Assembly: GCA_027035985.1 (NCBI GenBank) | Contig: JALVTI010000158.1 | Span: forward strand, 1-18,241 | Length of the DNA stretch: 18,241 nt | Reading direction: 5' to 3' | From: Aquificales bacterium | GTDB taxonomy: Bacteria; Aquificota; Aquificia; Aquificales; QOAS01 | In this document: piece after piece, positions 14,341 to 18,241 of the stretch | Layout of the letters: each line of letters opens with the position of its first letter | Numbering within the stretch: position 1 is the stretch's first letter | The notes under the pieces: model-generated | What the model was told of the DNA's origin: nothing | Database searches by the model: none | The model's input: only the letters and a program-made list of their open reading frames with translations | Program-made: the position numbers and the translations under genes

Positions 14341-14357
14341 AGGAGTTTAAACTTCCT
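14341..14357 (-). promoter_or_regulatory. palindrome before the Fe-S protein start codon
   Basis: On the minus strand AGGA-A-GTTTAAACTCCT: removing one A leaves the perfect palindrome AGGAGTTTAAACTCCT. It contains the TAA stop of the upstream gene, and its last base is six bases before the ATG. GGGAGGA, the only ribosome-binding-like sequence, enters the left arm, so folding would mask it. A near-identical element precedes the upstream gene. Confidence 0.45.
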
Positions 14358-14898
14358 CCCGACGACGGACTATAAGAACCGCCAATAGCAAACCTATATA
14401 ACCGAGAAAGGAAAACAGAAGAGACCAATAGCGGTTAATTCCTCCCCTCTCCAAAACCTCCGCCGTTAGGGATACCAGTAAAACCTTCGATAGGAGGATT
14501 ATTGAAAAACCCACCACCGAAAGGAGTAAACGAATTATGGGGATACCTCCGGCGGAAGAAAGGTAGATTACCAAAAATCCTACGAAGGTACCCAAAAGGG
14601 GAATAGAAGCCACCAATAGGAAAGGTTTATCTTTGAAAAATCCCAAAATGTGTTCCGGTCTACCTGCAAAATACACAAAGAGGAGGAGGAAATTTAAAAC
14701 TCCCAAAATAGCGCCGAAAAATCCGAACAGGGCACTTTCGACTATAGAGACTATAACCGCTAAAGGAACGAGTATCAAAGGCAGATAGGAAGCCTTTCCT
14801 CCCTTTACCTTCCAACCTTTGGCGAAAAAGAAAAGGGTTATATAAGCCGCCAAATCCAGCAGGAAAAACAGGTCTCCCCAACCCATAGTCATTTGCAT
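14347..14898 (-). CDS. polytopic membrane protein, function unknown
   Basis: A 183-residue integral membrane protein with five or six hydrophobic segments (about 8-26, 38-58, 58-79, 92-114, 120-146, 158-178) and short basic loops (GWKVKGGK, GRPEH, RRREEV). No family motif is recognised. It is 12 bp upstream of the multi-cluster Fe-S protein gene on the same strand, which suggests it anchors or feeds that protein as part of a membrane redox unit; this is inference from position only. The start is uncertain: ATG codons occur at residues 1, 3 and 5. I took the first, which lies seven bases after a palindrome that holds AAAGGAG. Confidence 0.72.
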   Translation of the reverse strand: MQMTMGWGDLFFLLDLAAYITLFFFAKGWKVKGGKASYLPLILVPLAVIVSIVESALFGFFGAILGVLNFLLLFVYFAGRPEHILGFFKDKPFLLVASIPLLGTFVGFLVIYLSSAGGIPIIRLLLSVVGFSIILLSKVLLVSLTAEVLERGGINRYWSLLFSFLGYIGLLLAVLIVRRREEV

Positions 14899-14904
14899 TT
14901 CGAT

Positions 14905-14925
14905 TAAAGGAGTTTAACTCCTTTA
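14905..14925. promoter_or_regulatory. palindrome AAAGGAGTT-T-AACTCCTTT in the divergent start region
   Basis: A 9-bp perfect inverted repeat around one T, extendable by one T-A pair, lying seven bases before the membrane protein ATG (minus) and 28 bases before the panB ATG (plus). It could be an operator for divergent promoters, or an RNA hairpin masking the AAAGGAG ribosome-binding sequence of the minus-strand gene. It shares its core GGAGTTTAA...CTCC with the element at 14341-14357. Confidence 0.5.
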
Positions 14926-14953
14926 GGTGTTGGAAACAGAATAAAACCTTTGG

Positions 14954-15757
14954 ATGGATAAAAAGGTAACGATTCGAACCCTTTTGAGGAAAAAACAGAG
15001 GGGCGAAAAAATCACCATGGTTTCTACATACGATTACCTCTCGGCAAGACTCTGCGATGAAGTGGGAATAGACGCTATACTGGTAGGCGACTCCCTCGGA
15101 ATGGTGTTTAAGGGGGAGGAAAATACCCTCGGCGTTACCCTCGATGAGATTATCTACCACACCAAAGCGGTTAAAAGGGGGGCAAAAAGGGCTTTTGTAA
15201 TAGCGGATATGCCCTTCGGGAGCTATCAGGTATCCTTGGAAAAGGCTTTGGAAAACTCCTTTAGGGTGATAAAGGAAACCAACGCCGACGCCCTTAAATT
15301 CGAGGGTGGAAAGGAAATTCTGCCGATAGTTGAAAGGTTAGCCGAAAGCGGTGTTGCCGTCGTCGGACACCTCGGTTTTACCCCCCAAAAGATACAGATT
15401 TTTGGCGGGGCGAAGGTTGTAGGTAGAAGGGAGGAGGAGAGAAAACGCATGCTCGGGGAGGCGAAAGCCCTCGAGGAAGCCGGGGCGGTGATGCTCGTTT
15501 TGGAAGCTACCCCGACCGATATCGCAAAGGAGATAACCGAAACCCTAAATATTCCCGTCATAGGGATAGGTGCGGGGAAATACACCGACGGGCAGGTTTT
15601 GGTCTTTCACGACCTCGTCGGTTTGGTGGAGGATATAAAACCGCGTTTTGTCAAAAGATTTGCTGAGGGGGCAAAATTATTTAAAGAGGCGCTTGAGCGC
15701 TACAAATCGGAAGTGGAGAGCGGAAAATTCCCTTCGGAGGAACACTGTTATGAATGA
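14954..15757 (+). CDS. panB: 3-methyl-2-oxobutanoate hydroxymethyltransferase (ketopantoate hydroxymethyltransferase)
   Basis: PanB adds a hydroxymethyl group from 5,10-methylene-tetrahydrofolate to alpha-ketoisovalerate, the first committed step to pantothenate and CoA. The 267-residue protein has the typical TIM-barrel motifs: MVSTYDYLSARL (22-33), LVGDSLGMV (43-51; metal ligand D46), FVIADMPFGSYQ (D85), LKFEGG (E117), VVGHLGFTPQ and IPVIGIGAGKYTDGQVLVFHD. Length and start agree with the family. ATG 14954 has no strong ribosome-binding site. The last 8 bases overlap the pilB gene (ATGAATGA), so pilB is translationally coupled to panB. No other pantothenate gene is in the window. Confidence 0.97.
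   Translation: MDKKVTIRTLLRKKQRGEKITMVSTYDYLSARLCDEVGIDAILVGDSLGMVFKGEENTLGVTLDEIIYHTKAVKRGAKRAFVIADMPFGSYQVSLEKALENSFRVIKETNADALKFEGGKEILPIVERLAESGVAVVGHLGFTPQKIQIFGGAKVVGRREEERKRMLGEAKALEEAGAVMLVLEATPTDIAKEITETLNIPVIGIGAGKYTDGQVLVFHDLVGLVEDIKPRFVKRFAEGAKLFKEALERYKSEVESGKFPSEEHCYE
15736..15740 (+). promoter_or_regulatory. ribosome-binding site of pilB inside panB
   Basis: GGAGG within the panB coding end, nine bases before ATG 15750. It decides the pilB start over earlier in-frame codons that lie inside panB. Confidence 0.75.
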
Positions 15758-17576
15758 TAAGGTTTTAGACCTTTTAATGCGCCTGGGTGTTTTACCCCCC
15801 TCCACCGTTGAAGAAATAAAACAGAAAATAAAACCGGGAACCGATACTCTCGAATTCTTAATCAAAAACGGATATTTGGAAGAGGAAAAATTTCTCCAAT
15901 TGCTCCACAGAAACTTCGGCTTAAAAATAGCCAAAGAATTAACCGTGGAAGATTTGGACGAAGAACTCATTAAACGTATACCTCCCGATTTGATACAGAA
16001 CTACAAAGCTATCCCTTTAAAAATGGAAAATGGTGTTTTACAGGTTTTAACCCCCAATCCATTCAACACCCAGGCGTTGAACTCTTTGAAGTTTTTACTG
16101 AAAGCCTCGAAGGTCCAACCTATAGTTGTACCCCTCTCCCTTATTGAAAAGCTTCTTGAGGAATTGAAGGAGAAAGAGGAAAGAATCGTTACCGAGCTCG
16201 CCGAAGAGGTTGAGGAGGGAGAGGTTGAAGCCCTATCCATAGAGGAAGACGAAAACATCAACTGGCAAGAGGTTGTCAGGGCTGCGGAAACCCAAACCCC
16301 GATTATTAAACTGGTCAACTACATCCTTCTTCAGGGTGTTAAAAGGGGGGCATCGGATATCCACATAGAACCGCAGGAAAAAGCCCTTTTGGTTCGTTTC
16401 CGTATAGACGGAATTTTGCGAATATTCCAACGGCTACCCGTAAAGATGAAGGACGCCGTTGTTGCCCGTATAAAGATTATGGCTAACCTCGATATATCGG
16501 AGCGGAGAAAACCCCAAGACGGACGTATCAGGGTAACCATCCACGGAAAAAAAATAGATTTCAGGGTATCAACCTTATCGACTATTTATGGGGAAAAGGT
16601 CGTTCTGCGTATCCAAGAGGCGGAGAAATATCTCAACTTCACCCTGGAAGATTTGGGATTTGAATCGGACAACCTGTTTCTGTTCCGACACTATATCTGG
16701 CAACCTTGGGGGATGGTTTTGGTTGTGGGTCCAACCGGTTCGGGTAAAACAACAACTCTCTACACCGCCCTGCAGGAGAGAAACTCCCCCGAGGTCAACA
16801 TAATGACCGCCGAAGACCCGGTTGAGGTTGCCATTCCGGGAATCAATCAGGTTCAAATCAACGAAAGAATAGGGCTTACCTTTGCGGCTGTTCTTAGGGC
16901 TTTTCTACGTCAAGACCCTGATATTATCCTCGTTGGAGAGATTAGGGATTTGGAGACCGCAGAAATCGCCATAAGGGCGGCGCTTACTGGTCACCTGGTG
17001 TTTTCCACACTTCACACCAGTGACGCACCTTCGACCACTACCCGTTTGGTCGATATGGGAGTTGAACCTTTTCTCGTAGGGACAGCCGTCAACCTGGTTG
17101 TAGCTCAGCGTCTCGTAAGAAGACTTTGCCCCAACTGTAAGCTAAACGCAAGAGAGGTTTATCCCGAGGAATACTACCGCGATTTAGAGGAACAGGTTAA
17201 AAACGCCATACGCAGGGTTATGGAAAACCTTCAAAGGTGGTTGGCGAAAGAAAAAAATCCAGAGCGAAAAAAACAGCTAATTGACGCCCTAAAGCAATAT
17301 CAAGAGCTATACAGCAAAGGATTGGAAATATATACCGAAAATCCCAACGGATGTGAACACTGCAATAACACCGGCTACAAGGGAAGAATGGCGGTTCACG
17401 AACTTTTGGAAGTTACCGACAACGTTAAGAAGCTAATCCTCAAAGGTGCCAACGCGGAGGAAATCAAACTGGAAGCCATTAAAGAAGGTATGAGGACTCT
17501 TTACGAAGATGGTTTGGTAAAAATAGGTAAGGGATTGACGTCAATAGAGGAAATAAAGAGGGTTTTGGTCACATAA
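15750..17576 (+). CDS. type IV pilus assembly / type II secretion hexameric ATPase (PilB/GspE family)
   Basis: The extension motor for a type IV pilus or type II secretion pseudopilus. The protein has 608 residues. Residues about 1-140 form a helical N-terminal domain of the MshEN/T2SSE_N kind. The core shows GASDIHIEP (200-208), Walker A GPTGSGKTT (327-335), the Asp box (ITAEDPVE-like, 352-359), Walker B DIILVGEIRD (391-400) and the His box TGHLVFSTLHT (413-423). The zinc pairs are C460-x2-C463 and C535-x2-C538. About 70 residues separate the two pairs, more than the 30-45 I expect, because of a charged helical insertion (about 475-530). PilB and GspE cannot be told apart without neighbours. 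The start is ATG 15750, eight bases inside panB, with GGAGG at 15736; an upstream open extension lies within panB and is rejected. Confidence 0.93.
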   Translation: MNDKVLDLLMRLGVLPPSTVEEIKQKIKPGTDTLEFLIKNGYLEEEKFLQLLHRNFGLKIAKELTVEDLDEELIKRIPPDLIQNYKAIPLKMENGVLQVLTPNPFNTQALNSLKFLLKASKVQPIVVPLSLIEKLLEELKEKEERIVTELAEEVEEGEVEALSIEEDENINWQEVVRAAETQTPIIKLVNYILLQGVKRGASDIHIEPQEKALLVRFRIDGILRIFQRLPVKMKDAVVARIKIMANLDISERRKPQDGRIRVTIHGKKIDFRVSTLSTIYGEKVVLRIQEAEKYLNFTLEDLGFESDNLFLFRHYIWQPWGMVLVVGPTGSGKTTTLYTALQERNSPEVNIMTAEDPVEVAIPGINQVQINERIGLTFAAVLRAFLRQDPDIILVGEIRDLETAEIAIRAALTGHLVFSTLHTSDAPSTTTRLVDMGVEPFLVGTAVNLVVAQRLVRRLCPNCKLNAREVYPEEYYRDLEEQVKNAIRRVMENLQRWLAKEKNPERKKQLIDALKQYQELYSKGLEIYTENPNGCEHCNNTGYKGRMAVHELLEVTDNVKKLILKGANAEEIKLEAIKEGMRTLYEDGLVKIGKGLTSIEEIKRVLVT

Positions 17577-17616
17577 AGGTTTTTCGAAGTATTTTTTCTT
17601 TTCTTCCCATTCAATG

Positions 17617-17645
17617 TTGCATTTTTCAATCTTGCCTATTAATTT
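17617..17645 (+). promoter_or_regulatory. putative sigma-70-type promoter of the regulator gene
   Basis: TTGCAT (17617-17622), a 17-base spacer and TAATTT (17640-17645), each matching 4 of 6 consensus bases. The expected start, about 17652, would give a leader of about 15 nt that carries the ribosome-binding site. Confidence 0.4.
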
Positions 17646-17666
17646 CCCTACTCGGGAGGTGAAAAA

Positions 17667-18241
17667 ATGGTCGTAGAAATCAAACCGGTGGAACAGGATA
17701 TAGAGCACCTCGTAACGAGGGTTTTCTTAAAGGCAATAGACATCATCGGTGGACTTCAAAAACTCGCCGAATACAGGACTTTGACTTGGCTTCCCTCCCT
17801 CGCAAGGGCGGCGTTTGTTATAGTCCTCCGGGAGGATTACCTAAAAACCGAGGACGAGATAGCCGAGTATTTGGGTATCTCCAAAAACACCGTTAGGCAG
17901 ATACTGAGGGCTGACCCCCAACTGGCGCTTTACAAAATACAGCACATGGACGAGCTCTCCCCCGAGGAGCGCAAACAGCTCAAAGTTCACACCGCCGGCG
18001 GTATAGCAAAAATAGCCTACAAGTTGGTCAAAGAGGGTGAAGAACCCAAGATTTTCGAATACTACTGCGCGGTCACAACCGAAGCGCTCGAAGTCCCCTG
18101 GGCTTACCTACTGTTGAAGAAGATAAAGGGAACCCACTTCCCGGTGAAATCTCCCGAAGAGCTCCTCGAAAAGGTCAAAGGTTTAACCATAAAGGGTGTC
18201 CCCGCCGAGGAGATTATCAAAAATATCGAATACCCCATAAG
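17667..18241 (+). CDS. helix-turn-helix regulator, Aquificota/archaeal-type (3' end outside window)
   Basis: The open frame runs from ATG 17667 to the window edge, 191 codons, without a stop. GGGAGGTG lies five bases before the ATG. Residues about 50-85 contain a clear helix-turn-helix, TEDEIAEYLGISKNTVRQIL, preceded by SLARAAFVIVLREDYL. Before it is a helical segment (TRVFLKAIDIIGGLQKLAEY). After it come HMDELSPEERKQLKVHTAGGIAKIAYKLVKEG and mixed helical sequence including YYCAVTTEALEVPWAYLLLKKI. From memory this resembles the small 'near-KaiC' probable regulatory domain shared by archaea and Aquificota; I cannot verify that here. It follows pilB after 90 bp with its own putative promoter, so it may be independent of the panB-pilB unit. 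Confidence 0.75.
   Translation, partial: MVVEIKPVEQDIEHLVTRVFLKAIDIIGGLQKLAEYRTLTWLPSLARAAFVIVLREDYLKTEDEIAEYLGISKNTVRQILRADPQLALYKIQHMDELSPEERKQLKVHTAGGIAKIAYKLVKEGEEPKIFEYYCAVTTEALEVPWAYLLLKKIKGTHFPVKSPEELLEKVKGLTIKGVPAEEIIKNIEYPI

Noticed and set aside
15648..15749. Upstream extension of the PilB/GspE gene
   Set aside because: It overlaps panB in another frame, and a ribosome-binding site GGAGG supports ATG 15750.
1..18241. CRISPR array, insertion sequence with terminal repeats, or phage genes
   Set aside because: No regularly spaced direct repeats, no complete transposase and no phage structural gene were seen on either strand.

Overview
The window looks like a piece of chromosome from a thermophilic Gram-negative bacterium, most likely of the Aquificota (Desulfurobacterium/Thermovibrio-like). 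This is inferred: the proteins are rich in Glu, Lys and Arg, genes are tightly packed and often overlap or abut, AGG/AGA/ATA codons are common, LPS (kdsB) and peptidoglycan (mraY) genes are present, and the last gene resembles a small regulator type that I associate with archaea and Aquificota. No replicon marker, rRNA or phage gene is present to settle the taxon.

Layout. Positions 1-2752 (+) hold the 3' nine-tenths of sbcC (DNA end processing). Next come minus-strand gatB (Glu/Asp-tRNA amidotransferase) and a CaCA-family cation exchanger. Divergent from the exchanger is a HIT-family nucleotide hydrolase, whose end overlaps that of a minus-strand topoisomerase III-type gene lacking its whole Toprim half. 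mraY and kdsB follow on the minus strand. From about 8.98 to 11.5 kb the sequence is visibly more AT-rich and accessory in character. It holds a DsbC-like secreted disulfide isomerase, a structured intergenic stretch, two convergent unrecognised genes sharing a TTAA stop tetranucleotide, and about 480 bp without an intact gene but with one possible coding relic.

From 11.5 kb the normal composition resumes. There is a P-loop kinase-like ATPase, thiol peroxidase tpx (minus), a small membrane-anchored protein and tRNA-Pro(CGG). The tRNA directly abuts the end of a minus-strand two-gene unit: a polytopic membrane protein, then a multi-cluster Fe-S protein. On the plus strand, panB overlaps pilB/gspE (type IV pilus or type II secretion ATPase) by 8 nt, and the window ends inside a helix-turn-helix regulator gene.

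Co-operating genes: kdsB and mraY both serve the cell envelope; the membrane protein and Fe-S protein form a probable redox pair; DsbC and Tpx both act in thiol chemistry but are not linked. Gene borders are marked by very short G/C hairpins such as CCCCAAAGGGG, and three minus-strand genes (kdsB and the membrane/Fe-S pair) have a purine-rich ribosome-binding-like sequence embedded in a palindrome immediately before the start codon.

The best candidates for something unusual are the Toprim-less topoisomerase, the start-codon palindromes and the AT-rich island. I did not find a convincing complete new system.
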